A DNA stretch of 64,000 bases from Nostoc cf. commune SO-36 (GCF_023734775.1 NZ_AP025732.1:2672501-2736500); one strand, 5' to 3'; counted from the stretch's first letter, positions 1 through 9,180 are shown. The notes: generated from the sequence alone by a model not told the origin. A program made the numbers and translations.

Positions 1-786
1 GTCGCAGATGTAGCTCATGAAATTAACAACCCAGTTGGCTTTATTGCAGGTAATCTAACTCCGGCTAAAGAGTATATTGAGGATTTATTACATCTCATCG
101 ACCTTTATCAGCAGACCTATCCCAAAGCATCTGGGCAAATTCAAGAAACAATCAGAGTGATTGACTTAGAATATGTGCGTGAGGATCTACCTAAACTTAT
201 TTCCTCAATGAAAGAAGGTACAGATCGTATTTCCAACATTAGCAATAGCCTGCGAACTTTCTCTAGAGGAGATACAGAACAAAAAGTTCTGTTTAATCTT
301 CATGAAGGTATTAACAGCACTCTCCTGATTCTCAAGCACCGTTTACAAGCTAATAAGATTCGTCCGGCGATTGAACTAGTTAAATATTACACAGAATTTC
401 CCCTAGTAAAATGCTTTCCAGGACAATTGAATCAGGTATTTATGAATTTATTGGCAAATGCTATTGATGCTTTAGAAGAATCTAACTATGGACGGAGTTT
501 TAATGATATTAAGGTAAATCCCAATCAAATTACAATTCATACTGCTCTCACTGAAGATAACAATCATGTCTCGATTCGGATTCAAGATAATGGGGTGGGA
601 ATATCGGCTGATGTTCAGCAAAAAATGTTTGACCATTTATTCACAACTAAACCTGTGGGGAAAGGAACAGGATTAGGATTATCAATTGCTTATCAAATAA
701 TTGTCCAAAAGCATCAAGGTACTCTAGAAGTAAATTCTATGTTAGGAAAAGGTTCTGAGTTTATAATCACTATTCCACTTTATTAA
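1..786 (+). CDS. Sensor histidine kinase, C-terminal part (5' end outside window)
   Basis: The reading frame is open from the first base, so this is the 262-codon C-terminal part of a longer kinase; the first internal ATG at 157 is not the start. The dimerisation/phosphoacceptor segment VAHEINNPVGFI lies at fragment residues 4-15 (His6). The ATPase domain follows: N box NQVFMNLLANAIDA near residue 145, G1 box QDNGVGI near 198, F box FDHLFTTKP, and G2 box GKGTGLGLSI near 223. All catalytic boxes look intact. By family it autophosphorylates and passes phosphate to a response regulator. The sensor region and partner are not visible. A strong hairpin follows the gene. Confidence 0.92.
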   Translation, partial: VADVAHEINNPVGFIAGNLTPAKEYIEDLLHLIDLYQQTYPKASGQIQETIRVIDLEYVREDLPKLISSMKEGTDRISNISNSLRTFSRGDTEQKVLFNLHEGINSTLLILKHRLQANKIRPAIELVKYYTEFPLVKCFPGQLNQVFMNLLANAIDALEESNYGRSFNDIKVNPNQITIHTALTEDNNHVSIRIQDNGVGISADVQQKMFDHLFTTKPVGKGTGLGLSIAYQIIVQKHQGTLEVNSMLGKGSEFIITIPLY

Positions 787-922
787 AGTATAAAATATAC
801 AAAATATACCCATTTATTATGGAAATAAATATTCGATTTGTGACAATAATTTTTTATAACGTAGATGCAGAACAGCTTGCCGCAAGCTACCATCATTAGA
901 ATAGACTTAAAATATATCATAA

Positions 923-952
923 ACGCCTGTTTGCGTATTAGCAAACAGGCGT
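923..952. terminator. Bidirectional hairpin terminator between kinase and ndhB
   Basis: A perfect 12-bp stem (923-934 with 941-952) encloses a 6-base loop between two convergent genes. The minus-strand side, downstream of ndhB, is followed by a T-rich run (TTATGATATATTTT), so it fits a rho-independent terminator for ndhB best and may also stop the kinase transcript. Confidence 0.7.
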
Positions 953-988
953 GTCTCTGAGTACAAAGTTTGGTTGAGACTCAGGTTA

Positions 989-2593
989 TTAAATCTTGGC
1001 AGTAGAATCAACTGAGGGTTGAGACTGACTAACTGAATCTAATTTTGGCAAAAGCAGTGGATTTTCTGCTTTGACATTAGTGTTGATTGTTGCTTGCAAC
1101 ATGGGGGTATTGGAGACGGAATTGTTCGCCAATGTAAACAGTGGATTTGACAAAATCCCTGCTATAGAAGTAGCAATTAATGTTACTACTAACCCAACTT
1201 GCAAAGGTCTTAGTCCAGGTAAATCCCAACGCACTTGTGGATAATTCTTTACCGCGTCGGACATTTCATGGGGTTCTTTAACTACCATCATCTTGACTAC
1301 ACGAATGTAGTAGTAGATAGAGACGACTGTGGTAACTAAGCCCAGCAAGACTAACCAATAAAGACCTGCTTGCCAACCAGCCCAGAATAAGTAAATTTTG
1401 CCGAAAAAGCCAGCTAATGGTGGAATACCACCCAAGGAAAGTAGGGAGATACTCAACCCCAGTGTTAAAAGTGGGTCTTTTTGATATAAGCCAGAGTATT
1501 CGGCAATCTGGTCGGTTCCCGTGCGTAGTGAGAACAGGATAATGCAGGTAAAGCCGCACAGGTTCATGAACAGGTAAACCAGTAAGTAGAATATCATACT
1601 GGCATAGCCCGCCTGTGTACCAGCAATCAAGCCAATCATCACAAACCCAGCTTGGGCAATGGATGAATAAGCTAGCATCCGTTTCATGGTGGTTTGGGCT
1701 AGGGCAACTACGTTACCCAAAATCATGCTGAGAACGGCCAGAGCAGTGAAAACAAACCTCCACTCATCAGCAACAAGGGGGAAGGCTGTTGTTAGCAAGC
1801 GGATGGCTAGGGCAAACCCAGCTGCTTTAGAACCGACTGATAAAAAGGCGATGACTGGGGTGGGAGCGCCTTCGTAAACGTCTGGTGTCCACTGGTGGAA
1901 GGGTGCAGCAGAAATTTTGAAGCCAATACCTGCGATCGCAAAAACCAGGGCAATGACTAAACCTAAAGATTGACCACCTTTCGCTGTGGCAATGCCATTA
2001 GCGATCGCACTTAGTTCAGTTTGTCCTCCAGATAGTCCATACAGCAGTGATACACCGTATAAAAATATTGCTGTACTGGAAGCTCCAATTAACAGGTATT
2101 TCAGCGCCGCTTCATTGGAACGGGGGTCACGCTTGGTATAACCTGTTAACAAATATGAGGAGATACTCAGGGTTTCTAGGGAGATGAAAATCATCACCAA
2201 CTCACTAGCCCCGGATAAAAACATCCCTCCTAAAGTAGCACTCAGTAAAATAGCGATGAATTCAGCTAAAGGAGTGCCGCTTTGCTCAACGTAGCGAATT
2301 GACATCAGTATAGTAGCGATCGCAGACAAGGCAATAATACCGCGAAAGACGATACTCAGGTCATCACTATTAAAGCTACCAGTAAAACCGATGGGATTGG
2401 GAGAGTCCCATTGAAAATATAGGGCGAGAATCGAAGCAAATAAACCTGCGATCGCTAGATATCCAATCCAGCGTGCGGATGTACGCCCCAAAATCAAATC
2501 AACAATCAAAACCCCCAAGAGGGTGAGAATAACAATCCCCTCTGGTAAAATCGTTCCAGCGTTTAGCTGGGATGCAATATTAGCAAAATCCAT
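989..2593 (-). CDS. ndhB: NAD(P)H-quinone oxidoreductase subunit 2 (NdhB)
   Basis: This 534-residue, very hydrophobic protein matches the NdhB/NuoN family over its full length. It has about 14 predicted membrane segments, the conserved [13 protein letters not shown] stretch near residue 140, and the antiporter-like core with [20 protein letters not shown] split around residue 230. NdhB is a proton-pumping membrane-arm subunit of the thylakoid NDH-1 complex, which takes electrons from ferredoxin into plastoquinone for cyclic flow, respiration and carbon uptake. The C-terminal tail of about 60 residues after the last helix is poorly conserved in the family. The gene is monocistronic here, with a hairpin downstream. 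Confidence 0.97.
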   Translation of the reverse strand: MDFANIASQLNAGTILPEGIVILTLLGVLIVDLILGRTSARWIGYLAIAGLFASILALYFQWDSPNPIGFTGSFNSDDLSIVFRGIIALSAIATILMSIRYVEQSGTPLAEFIAILLSATLGGMFLSGASELVMIFISLETLSISSYLLTGYTKRDPRSNEAALKYLLIGASSTAIFLYGVSLLYGLSGGQTELSAIANGIATAKGGQSLGLVIALVFAIAGIGFKISAAPFHQWTPDVYEGAPTPVIAFLSVGSKAAGFALAIRLLTTAFPLVADEWRFVFTALAVLSMILGNVVALAQTTMKRMLAYSSIAQAGFVMIGLIAGTQAGYASMIFYLLVYLFMNLCGFTCIILFSLRTGTDQIAEYSGLYQKDPLLTLGLSISLLSLGGIPPLAGFFGKIYLFWAGWQAGLYWLVLLGLVTTVVSIYYYIRVVKMMVVKEPHEMSDAVKNYPQVRWDLPGLRPLQVGLVVTLIATSIAGILSNPLFTLANNSVSNTPMLQATINTNVKAENPLLLPKLDSVSQSQPSVDSTAKI

Positions 2594-2936
2594 GAGATGT
2601 ATAGGTTTTGGGGATTAGACATTAAGGCTAACTCTGTTCACTCTAGCAAGTTTTCTAATTCCCAGACTAGCTCTTTGAACAAGAGCTTAACAGCTTGGGT
2701 GCAGATTGCGATCGCCTACGGCATACTGTTCGCGTTCGCACCAACTTCACTAGTTTACCAGCAGGTTTCTCAGTAGTTAGGGATTCACCTAAATACTTTC
2801 CTACTTGGTTTTTAAGGCATGACCTTAATTAAATAATGATGCCGCAGCTGCGATCGCTATGTACAAAAAGCTAATTAATAATTAATAAGGGCACAGCAAT
2901 GCTGTGCCCTTAAAAGATTCATAACTTCTAACTTTA
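2594..2936. other. Spacer upstream of ndhB with HIP1-containing repeat debris
   Basis: No gene is visible. The stretch must hold the ndhB promoter (minus strand). It carries HIP1 octamers near 2709 and 2851 and a segment at 2706-2740 (GCGATCGCCTACGGC type) like the palindromic repeats elsewhere in the window. A terminator hairpin occupies its far end. Confidence 0.5.
2886..2912 (-). terminator. Hairpin terminator after the small secreted-protein gene
   Basis: A perfect 12-bp stem (2886-2897 with 2901-2912, TAAGGGCACAGC and its complement) has a 3-base loop. It lies 25 bases after the stop of the 90-residue gene read on the minus strand and is followed there by TTATTAATTATTAATT. Confidence 0.65.
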
Positions 2937-3209
2937 TTAAAAACTGACTGATGGCAGCTTACCTTGTAGCGACTGAAATTTGGACTGAACACAGTTCGCA
3001 CAATTGCAACCAACTTGATCAATAATCGGATTGGATGTTTGAATCAAGTTCGAAGTTGCCAGATTGGGAATTTGTTGTGTAGATACTACGGTAACAATTT
3101 GTGTAGCATATAGAGATTTGAGGCTGGATGCGTGTACTGGATTAACTATCAGCAGCATGGATACCAGAAATGCGGGACAAGCAAGTAAAATCAGTTTCAC
3201 TATGTTCAT
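2937..3209 (-). CDS. Small secreted or lumenal protein, unknown function
   Basis: This is a 90-residue product with a clear signal peptide: a short basic start, hydrophobic residues 5-22, and a likely cleavage after VHA (about residue 27). The mature part is about 60 residues, rich in Ser, Thr and Gln, and ends in a compact cysteine motif, VGCNCANC, near residues 67-74. The four-residue CxCxxC-like spacing could bind a metal or form a disulfide, but I recognise no family with known function. It is flanked by its own terminator and lies in a separate unit from the WD40 gene upstream. It is likely real because signal peptide, cysteine motif and terminator agree. Confidence 0.65.
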   Translation of the reverse strand: MNIVKLILLACPAFLVSMLLIVNPVHASSLKSLYATQIVTVVSTQQIPNLATSNLIQTSNPIIDQVGCNCANCVQSKFQSLQGKLPSVSF

Positions 3210-3287
3210 AATTTACACAAAAATACCTTTGGTCATACAGCATAACCAATAAATTGACGAGGTTCAACTTTAATTACTGAGTATTGC

Positions 3288-4346
3288 TTAACTACGCCCA
3301 AATCCTTGACCGCGTAACACCTTTGACCAAATAACCAATTCGCCTTGCTCACCGCCTGCGGCCAGTAACTTGCCTTGGGGATGCCAAGCTAAGGCCGAAA
3401 AACCTCCTGAGACACCTGTGATAATTTGAGATACTTCTTTGGCTTGGTTCCACAAACACAACCAGCCGTCAGCAGCAGCAGAAGCTAGCAAGAAGCTTTT
3501 AGGTGCAAAGGCGATCGCATTAATCACACCTACATGATTAGTTAATACTCGCGCTTCCCAGCCTAAAGAATCATCCTCTAGTTTTTCCCAAACCACAATA
3601 CCTTCAACGCTAGAAGATGCCAGTATTGGCGCACCTAGTTTCGTGGTAGCTTCTGACCATGCCAATTGGCGAATTTTACCAGGAAACCCACGCATTACCC
3701 AAGGATCGGGGTTGTTCCATTCCAAAACGGTGACGCTACGATCCATGTTGCCAGAAGCCAGGAATTTGCCATCGGGCGACCAAGCCATCGCTACACTGAC
3801 ACTAGGCATATCCAAGATGTATGGTTCTTCATCCCAGTTTTGACTATGCCAAATCTTGATACCCTGATAACCGCTAATGGCTAGGTATTGCCCATCAATG
3901 CGCCAATCAATGCCCAAAACTGACGAGTTTTCAAAATTCAGCGTCACGATAATTTCACGACTATCTGCATCCCAGACTTGAACGTAACGCCCCAAACTAA
4001 AAGCTAGTTGGTTACTGGTGTAATTCCAAGCTAGCTTGTCAACCCATGCAGGGGCATTTTCTAACGTAGCGATTAATTCAGTATCGCGCCAAATTTTCAC
4101 CTGCCCATCTTGTCCACCAACGGCTAAAAATTTTCCATCTGGGGAAAAAGCAAGACAGTCTAATGATTTACCGTTACCAGTTTGTAAGGTTGTGAGTTCA
4201 CCATTATTCCACAAAACTACTTCACCGGCGGCGGAAGTTGCTGCTAAAGTTTTACCTTGTGGCGACCAAGCGATCGCAGTTACATAATCTGAAAGTGTCC
4301 CCGAATAGTGTTGTTCAAATTCTTTTGATTTGGTTGTGGAGTTCAT
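3288..4346 (-). CDS. WD40 repeat protein
   Basis: The 352-residue product consists almost entirely of WD40 repeats, about seven, enough for one beta-propeller. Typical repeat cores are visible: LAWSPQGKTLAATSAAG, LAFSPDGKFLAVGGQDG with VKIW, MAWSPDGKFLASGNMD, and a final LAWHPQGKLLAAGGEQG with LVIW. There is no signal peptide, membrane segment or fused catalytic domain. WD40 propellers act as protein-protein scaffolds, and cyanobacteria have many; the partner cannot be told from context. The gene stands alone with the same orientation as its neighbours. Confidence 0.9.
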   Translation of the reverse strand: MNSTTKSKEFEQHYSGTLSDYVTAIAWSPQGKTLAATSAAGEVVLWNNGELTTLQTGNGKSLDCLAFSPDGKFLAVGGQDGQVKIWRDTELIATLENAPAWVDKLAWNYTSNQLAFSLGRYVQVWDADSREIIVTLNFENSSVLGIDWRIDGQYLAISGYQGIKIWHSQNWDEEPYILDMPSVSVAMAWSPDGKFLASGNMDRSVTVLEWNNPDPWVMRGFPGKIRQLAWSEATTKLGAPILASSSVEGIVVWEKLEDDSLGWEARVLTNHVGVINAIAFAPKSFLLASAAADGWLCLWNQAKEVSQIITGVSGGFSALAWHPQGKLLAAGGEQGELVIWSKVLRGQGFGRS

Positions 4347-4374
4347 AGTTTATACATAAGTTAGAAGTTATAAG

Positions 4375-4410
4375 TTATACCAATTTAATATGAAGCTGCA
4401 TAGAATAGAG
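4375..4410. repeat. Dispersed repeat, copy 1
   Basis: The motif TTATACCAATTT...AAGCTGCATAGAA recurs at 5835-5870 with few changes. Both copies lie in the spacers flanking the RsbRD-type kinase gene (4452-5543). It looks like a short dispersed cyanobacterial repeat or a shared 5' element. Confidence 0.5.
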
Positions 4411-4451
4411 CTTCCAAGATAAAGTTGTAAGAAGAGACAGACATTATCTGC

Positions 4452-5543
4452 TCACAATTTAGGCAACTTAACGATAAAGCTTGTCCCCTTGCCCTCGGCA
4501 CTTTCAACTTCAATCGTTCCCTGATGCGCTTCAATAATGCTCCTTGCTAAAAATAATCCTAACCCCCATCCTGTTTGCTCCTCAGCAGAGATGGTTCGAC
4601 GAAATTGTTGAAATAAGATTGCTTGAGCTTCTGAAGAAATCGGATTACCTTCGTTGTGGATGGTCAGGCTGATATGCGTTTCCATTTGCTCAAGTGTGAG
4701 TGTAATTGGTGTATCAGCAGCACCATACTTCACGGCGTTAACAGCTAAGTTTTCAATTACCCGTTGTATCTCTTTACGGCTGCAATTGCTCCTGATAGCA
4801 GTATCAGAAACTACAATAAACCGCTCTCCATAAGCAAAGTTCAAATCCTCTACTACGTCCTGAACAAGGCTGTCTAAACTGCATTCTTCTAATTCAAACT
4901 TTAAGCTCTCCCCCGCCCGTAGCCGACTAGCATCGAGCAGATTTTGAATCATCGAATTCAAACGATCGACTGCTTTTAGCATTTTCGCCGCGATACTCGC
5001 ATGAGTGTCTCCTTGTTCAAGCCGACGCAAAGTCAAGTGAGTACCCATTTTTATGACATTAAGTGGGTTTCTAAGATCGTGGGTCAGTGTCACCATAAAT
5101 AATTCTTGAATATCTCGCAGCGTCTGGGAAAATTGAGTCGCCGCATCGTTAACGGCTTGCTCAATGGAATCGATGATAATATCTCGTTCCCTCACCTCCA
5201 AAGCCGCTTCTTCTTCTAAAATTTCAAATATGGTCTGACGGAGAATGTGATACTCAAAAATCACTTGAGTCATCGAGTAGTCGGCATAACTCGCCCGCTC
5301 ATGTCCATGCTTTTTCCCAATCCGAGTGCTTTCTAGTTTATCCGTTCTTATTCTGGCTGGTGTCCTTTCAATCTTCGTTGACAGCTCATCCACCAATTGC
5401 TCTAGATACTCAGGTAGCGAATCTTGTAGCATCAGAGAGTCCTGATGTATGGATGCACCAACTTCATCACGCGCCCGCTCTTCCCACCTTTGCATAATTC
5501 TTTCAGCATTTTGCTTAAGACGCTTAGACGTTTGGTTAGACAT
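4452..5543 (-). CDS. Histidine kinase with N-terminal RsbRD-like domain
   Basis: The 363-residue soluble kinase has an N-terminal all-helical segment (about 1-140) resembling the RsbRD/RsbT co-antagonist N-terminal sensor family. A HisKA domain follows, with phosphoacceptor box LTHDLRNPLNVIKMG near residue 155. The HATPase domain has an N box (ENLAVNAVKYG, about 268), a reduced G1 region (IHNEGNPI, where the usual D is N) and G2 TGWGLGLFLARSI near 330. By family it would relay an intracellular stress signal to a response regulator, none of which is nearby. There is no membrane segment. It is flanked on both sides by copies of a dispersed repeat. Confidence 0.88.
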   Translation of the reverse strand: MSNQTSKRLKQNAERIMQRWEERARDEVGASIHQDSLMLQDSLPEYLEQLVDELSTKIERTPARIRTDKLESTRIGKKHGHERASYADYSMTQVIFEYHILRQTIFEILEEEAALEVRERDIIIDSIEQAVNDAATQFSQTLRDIQELFMVTLTHDLRNPLNVIKMGTHLTLRRLEQGDTHASIAAKMLKAVDRLNSMIQNLLDASRLRAGESLKFELEECSLDSLVQDVVEDLNFAYGERFIVVSDTAIRSNCSRKEIQRVIENLAVNAVKYGAADTPITLTLEQMETHISLTIHNEGNPISSEAQAILFQQFRRTISAEEQTGWGLGLFLARSIIEAHQGTIEVESAEGKGTSFIVKLPKL

Positions 5544-6004
5544 AGATTATAGAAACATCAAAAAGCGAAGAATAAAGCCATCCTTCATTTGAAAGAACAA
5601 AATGGATATTATCACAAAAATGTAATAAGAAAGTGGACACAAATCCAAGAAACTAAAAATAAGAATTCAACTCCTATTAATATTCCTCCTCGTCAACTTT
5701 CCTCTTAGTTTTCTTTTTTGCTATTTTATGGAGGTTTTTGCTAGGTAAGTTGGACAACCTGTCCAAAATATTCTTCAAGTCACAACAGTAGGACTAGCCC
5801 CTTCAAGGTGTGTTATTTTGCAGTTTTTTCTGGTTTATACCAATTTTGTATAAAGTTGCATAGAACGAGAAAGGTAAAACCTTTGCTTGGCAATTATTTC
5901 ACTCTTCTCCTGTTTCATATACCTTCACACTAATTTGGTATTAGGAGTTAGAAGTTAGGAATTTTTAACTCATCAATCATCATTCCTAACTCCTAACTCG
6001 CTTT
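5544..6004. other. Spacer with short hairpin, dispersed repeat and STRR inverted repeat
   Basis: No gene is visible. It contains the kinase promoter region (minus strand), a 7-bp hairpin at 5750-5766 (TTGGACA/TGTCCAA), the second copy of the dispersed repeat at 5835-5870, and a heptamer-type inverted repeat at about 5940-6000 (AGGAGTTAGAAGTTAGGAAT with ATTCCTAACTCCTAAC). The last lies immediately after the CobW-type gene and may act as its terminator. Confidence 0.5.
5835..5870. repeat. Dispersed repeat, copy 2
   Basis: This is the partner of the copy at 4375-4410: TTATACCAATTTT, then TATAAAGTTGCATAGAA and a GAG end. Orientation is the same in both copies. Confidence 0.5.
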
Positions 6005-6976
6005 TTAAGCTAGACAGGCGATAAAATCTTGCTTGAGTTGGGCTGCATCAAGGTTGCGACCGATGAATACTAATTCGTTTTTGGGGGTTTCGCTGGCTTT
6101 CCAGGGGCGATCGGGTTTGCCATCGAATATCATGTGTACTCCTTGGAATACAAATCGATTGTCTTCTCCAGCAATATTTAAAATGCCTTTCATCCGAAAG
6201 ATATCTGTCCCTTGGGTACGCAGTAACTCGGAAAGCCAAGTGTTTAATTTTTCTCCATCGACTGCACCTGCTTCTACTAAAGCTACAGAAAAGACACTTT
6301 CATCGTGTACGTGGGCATCTTCGCCTAAGAAATCTGGATCAATTTCTAATGCACGATCTAAATCAAAGGCTTTTACACCTAATAAAGCATCCATTCCGAG
6401 TTCAGAATTTTGGGTACGGTAGATTTTTGCGATCGCATTCATCGCCCGAATCCGTTTCTCCAATTCATTCAACTCTTCTGGCGCTACCAAATCTGTTTTA
6501 TTAAGTAAAATTACATCAGCAAAAGCAATCTGTTCTTGGGCTTCGTCTGCATCCCAATGCTGCCAAATATGCTTGGCATCTACAACTGTCACCACTGCAT
6601 CTAAAGACAGTTGGCTTTGCAAATCTTCATCAACAAAAAATGTCTGAATCACTGGTGCAGGGTCAGCTAATCCAGTTGTTTCAATTACTAAATGGTCAAA
6701 TTTATCGCGCCGCTTCATCAAATTGCCAATGATGCGAATTAAATCGCCGCGCACTGTACAACAGATACAGCCATTATTCATTTCAAAAATTTCTTCATCT
6801 GCATCGATAATCAATTGATTATCAATACCCACTTCCCCAAATTCATTAACAATCACAGCAACTTTTTTGCCGTGTTCGTAGGTGAGGATGTGGTTGAGTA
6901 GAGTCGTTTTACCTGCTCCCAAATATCCTGTAAGAACAGTAACGGGAACTGAATTGTTGATTACGTCAGCCACCAT
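6005..6976 (-). CDS. CobW/COG0523-family GTPase, putative zinc metallochaperone
   Basis: This 323-residue P-loop GTPase has Walker A GYLGAGKTT at residues 17-25, the family hallmark GCICC (about 69-73) for metal binding, Walker B-like ETTGLADP, and the NKTD guanine-specificity motif near 160. The C-terminal CobW_C domain runs from about 225 to the end. COG0523 proteins deliver metal ions, often zinc under zinc starvation, to client enzymes using GTP. The sequence supports a zinc role: a 13-bp palindrome GATAATCATTATC lies 29 bases upstream of the ATG, and the divergent neighbour carries the same box. There is no His-rich loop, which some members have. Cobalt or nickel specificity cannot be excluded by sequence. 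Confidence 0.92.
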   Translation of the reverse strand: MVADVINNSVPVTVLTGYLGAGKTTLLNHILTYEHGKKVAVIVNEFGEVGIDNQLIIDADEEIFEMNNGCICCTVRGDLIRIIGNLMKRRDKFDHLVIETTGLADPAPVIQTFFVDEDLQSQLSLDAVVTVVDAKHIWQHWDADEAQEQIAFADVILLNKTDLVAPEELNELEKRIRAMNAIAKIYRTQNSELGMDALLGVKAFDLDRALEIDPDFLGEDAHVHDESVFSVALVEAGAVDGEKLNTWLSELLRTQGTDIFRMKGILNIAGEDNRFVFQGVHMIFDGKPDRPWKASETPKNELVFIGRNLDAAQLKQDFIACLA

Positions 6977-7005
6977 ACTCTAAATTCCTCGTGTCTCACC
7001 TTATG

Positions 7006-7018
7006 GATAATCATTATC
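7006..7018. promoter_or_regulatory. Zur-type operator upstream of the CobW-family gene
   Basis: GATAATCATTATC is a perfect odd palindrome centred 35 bases upstream of the CobW-family start codon. It matches the TGATAATNATTATCA-type site of cyanobacterial Zur. The identical 13-mer recurs at 7225-7237. A Fur box is the main alternative, since Fur and Zur sites are alike. Confidence 0.75.
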
Positions 7019-7224
7019 ACATATCTTAATTCTTTTTATATTTTTGTGCGAACTTGCTGTAATTTTGGGTTTCAGCAAAATAATTACATAATTTAATCAA
7101 GAAACATTTTATTTTTATGCATCTGTAATAAGTAATAAAGATTTATCAGTTGGCAATATTCCATACAAGGTACTAACCTGTGGCGAGTCCCACTTTAGTA
7201 CCTTGACAACCCTCTAGCTAAAAT

Positions 7225-7237
7225 GATAATCATTATC
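7225..7237. promoter_or_regulatory. Zur-type operator upstream of the PEP-CTERM gene
   Basis: This is the same 13-bp palindrome as at 7006-7018, here extended on the left to TGATAATCATTATCG. It lies 35 bases before the GTG start of the secreted protein, a position where bound repressor would block the promoter. Confidence 0.78.
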
Positions 7238-7272
7238 GTAAGTAAAAAATTATCCTTTAATGGAGAAGCGTT

Positions 7273-8217
7273 GTGGTTTCAAGAAACATTACCTGCTTGA
7301 AAAAGCAATTAACTCAAACAGTGCAAGCATCTGCGTCTATTGCAGTGAATTTTTTGGTCGTTGCGCCGTTGGTTTTATCTACTGCAATAGCCCCGGCACA
7401 AGCAGATGATACTCATAATCATTCGGATGAAACGGGCTTTTACATTGGATTAGATAGTTTGGAGGCTCTCTCTACAGGGACATACGCAGGATTGGAAAAC
7501 CCCAACTACAATCGTTTGACCCTTCTCTTTGCACACAGGAATGAAGACACGCCGGAATCTAGCCATTTCCACGGTATTGGTACTTATAGCTACTCTGGTT
7601 CTTTAGATAACCTAACTATTAACCCAACCAATACAAATAATCGAATTCCTGAATCTTACTCAGAACAACCGCCGCTAACATTATTACCTGGCACAGGGTT
7701 TTATACTGGTCGCTTGATTAGTACTGCAACAGATAAGGAATATAGCAATCTGACAATAGAACCTATCGCGTCTCTCAAAACTTCAAAAGAATTAGACAAC
7801 CAGTATTTGTTCAATAGCTCTAATGGTCGTTGGCAGTCATCTCTTGAGGGCGCAAATATTGGTTTACAATTAGCCTCAATTAGCAGTGGATTGAATATTG
7901 GTGATTCAGCAGGCGTTGATATTGTCAAGTCAGTCGGTGATATCTACACAATCGGCAGTGGTGATAATTTTTCGTTCACCCCTACTTTTTGGACTGATGC
8001 TGCTGCACCACTAGGAACTTATTCTGCATCATTCAAATTGGTGGATTTAGGTACTGATAATCACCGTATTCCCTTTAAAGAGTCTGGCACTTTCAATTTT
8101 GATTTTGAAGTCAAGACAGTGCCTGAGTCATCAACTGTTCTTGGTCTTGGTATAGTCAGTTTACTAGCGTTTTCTCTTTCTCGCTTGCAAAAACTTAATC
8201 GCAGTAGTTTGAACTAA
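7273..8217 (+). CDS. Zur-repressed-type PEP-CTERM protein (all3515-like)
   Basis: The 314-residue exported protein starts at GTG 7273, with GGAGAAG (7262-7268) as ribosome site. Signal peptide hydrophobic core is about residues 22-42, with likely cleavage after AQA. The mature protein begins with a His/Asp-rich stretch, DDTHNHSDETGF, which could bind zinc. The C-terminus has the PEP-CTERM sorting pattern: VPESS, a hydrophobic segment (about 288-303) and a short basic tail. Length, the upstream Zur-type box and the divergent CobW-family GTPase fit the cyanobacterial family known as all3515-like Zur-repressed PEP-CTERM proteins; I make this assignment from memory and context. Role is inferred to be surface zinc handling during deficiency. 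Confidence 0.8.
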   Translation: MVSRNITCLKKQLTQTVQASASIAVNFLVVAPLVLSTAIAPAQADDTHNHSDETGFYIGLDSLEALSTGTYAGLENPNYNRLTLLFAHRNEDTPESSHFHGIGTYSYSGSLDNLTINPTNTNNRIPESYSEQPPLTLLPGTGFYTGRLISTATDKEYSNLTIEPIASLKTSKELDNQYLFNSSNGRWQSSLEGANIGLQLASISSGLNIGDSAGVDIVKSVGDIYTIGSGDNFSFTPTFWTDAAAPLGTYSASFKLVDLGTDNHRIPFKESGTFNFDFEVKTVPESSTVLGLGIVSLLAFSLSRLQKLNRSSLN

Positions 8218-8225
8218 TTTTAATT

Positions 8226-8265
8226 TCGCACCAAGGCACAAAATGATTTTTGCGTCTTGGTGCGA
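8226..8265. terminator. Bidirectional terminator between convergent genes
   Basis: A long imperfect hairpin fills the 52-base gap between the PEP-CTERM gene and the hydrolase. The outer stem is TCGCACCAAG/CTTGGTGCGA (8226-8235 with 8256-8265) and the inner stem includes CAAAA/TTTTG. It suits termination in both directions. Confidence 0.65.
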
Positions 8266-8269
8266 GGAT

Positions 8270-9180
8270 TTAATTTTCTGAAGATAACAAAAAATCTTGA
8301 ACTGCTTCTAAAACAACTGCTGGGTATTCTTCATGCAATCCCAGAGAACCAGGGATAACAACACTTTTCACTCCTGGTAATGCTACCAAAGCGTTCATTT
8401 GTTCTCGTGATTTGGGGGGGCTAGATTCCCCAACTACTACCATGAGGGGTACGGTTAGAGACTGTACAAGTCCCAAAAATCAGATTGTGCGTGTACAGCA
8501 TCAAGATTACCAGTGACAAAGGCAGCAGATGCAAATCGCGCTCCTGGTTGTTGAGTAGTGTCCCACTTCTTCTTAATGAAACTGGGTGTAATTTTAGCCG
8601 CGTCAGTAAAAACATGACGGCGGTACATAAAACTTAATAAAGATGGGGCAGTATTGAGTTTGTAGAGAGCTTGACCAAGTATAGGCGATCGCACCAATTC
8701 TCTCACAAAGCCAGCTACTTGCTGATTTGCCCCCATTGTCGGCAAAGGGCCACGCCAAGTAGGAGCTAACAATACAATTTTTGAGAAAGTAGCCTGCTTC
8801 AGAGCTAATTTTAAAACGTAACTAGCAGCATGACCAGCCGCGATCGCAGTAATGGGAGTATTAAAAACAGCTTTGACAAAATCTTCCAGAAATTGCTGAT
8901 AAATTTCCGGTCGATAATTCAAACTAGGGCGAGAAGATTCACCAAATCCAGGCCAGTCTAAGGCTACAACTCGAAAATTAGGAGCTAGTAACTTGGCAAG
9001 TTCGCCGACTTCCAAACGCGTCGAAACACTGCTGAAAGATGGTAATAGCAATAACGGTGAACCTTTACCGAGGGTTTCATAAACAACGCGCAATTGCTGA
9101 TTTTCCCAATTCCAGAGATATTCTTGAACTACTCCACCAAAACCAGCAGCAGCAGAGGTAGACAATAAATTTGTTGACAT
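8270..9180 (-). CDS. Alpha/beta hydrolase, frameshifted near 8468
   Basis: Two overlapping frames (9216-8455 and 8476-8270) make one alpha/beta-hydrolase-fold protein of about 300 residues. The first holds the fold start (SPLLLLPSF, ALDWPGFGESSRP) and the nucleophile-elbow region; the usual GxSxG reads AAGHAAS, so the Ser position is occupied by His. The second holds the acid strand (PLMVVVGES) and the C-terminal His region (GLHEEYP). The join reads naturally (FWDL-VQSLTVPLMVVVGE) if one base is restored after GACTTG near 8468, so a single-base deletion or sequencing error is likely. I chose ATG 9180; the ATG at 9216 lies inside a tandem repeat. Substrate is unknown. Confidence 0.75.
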
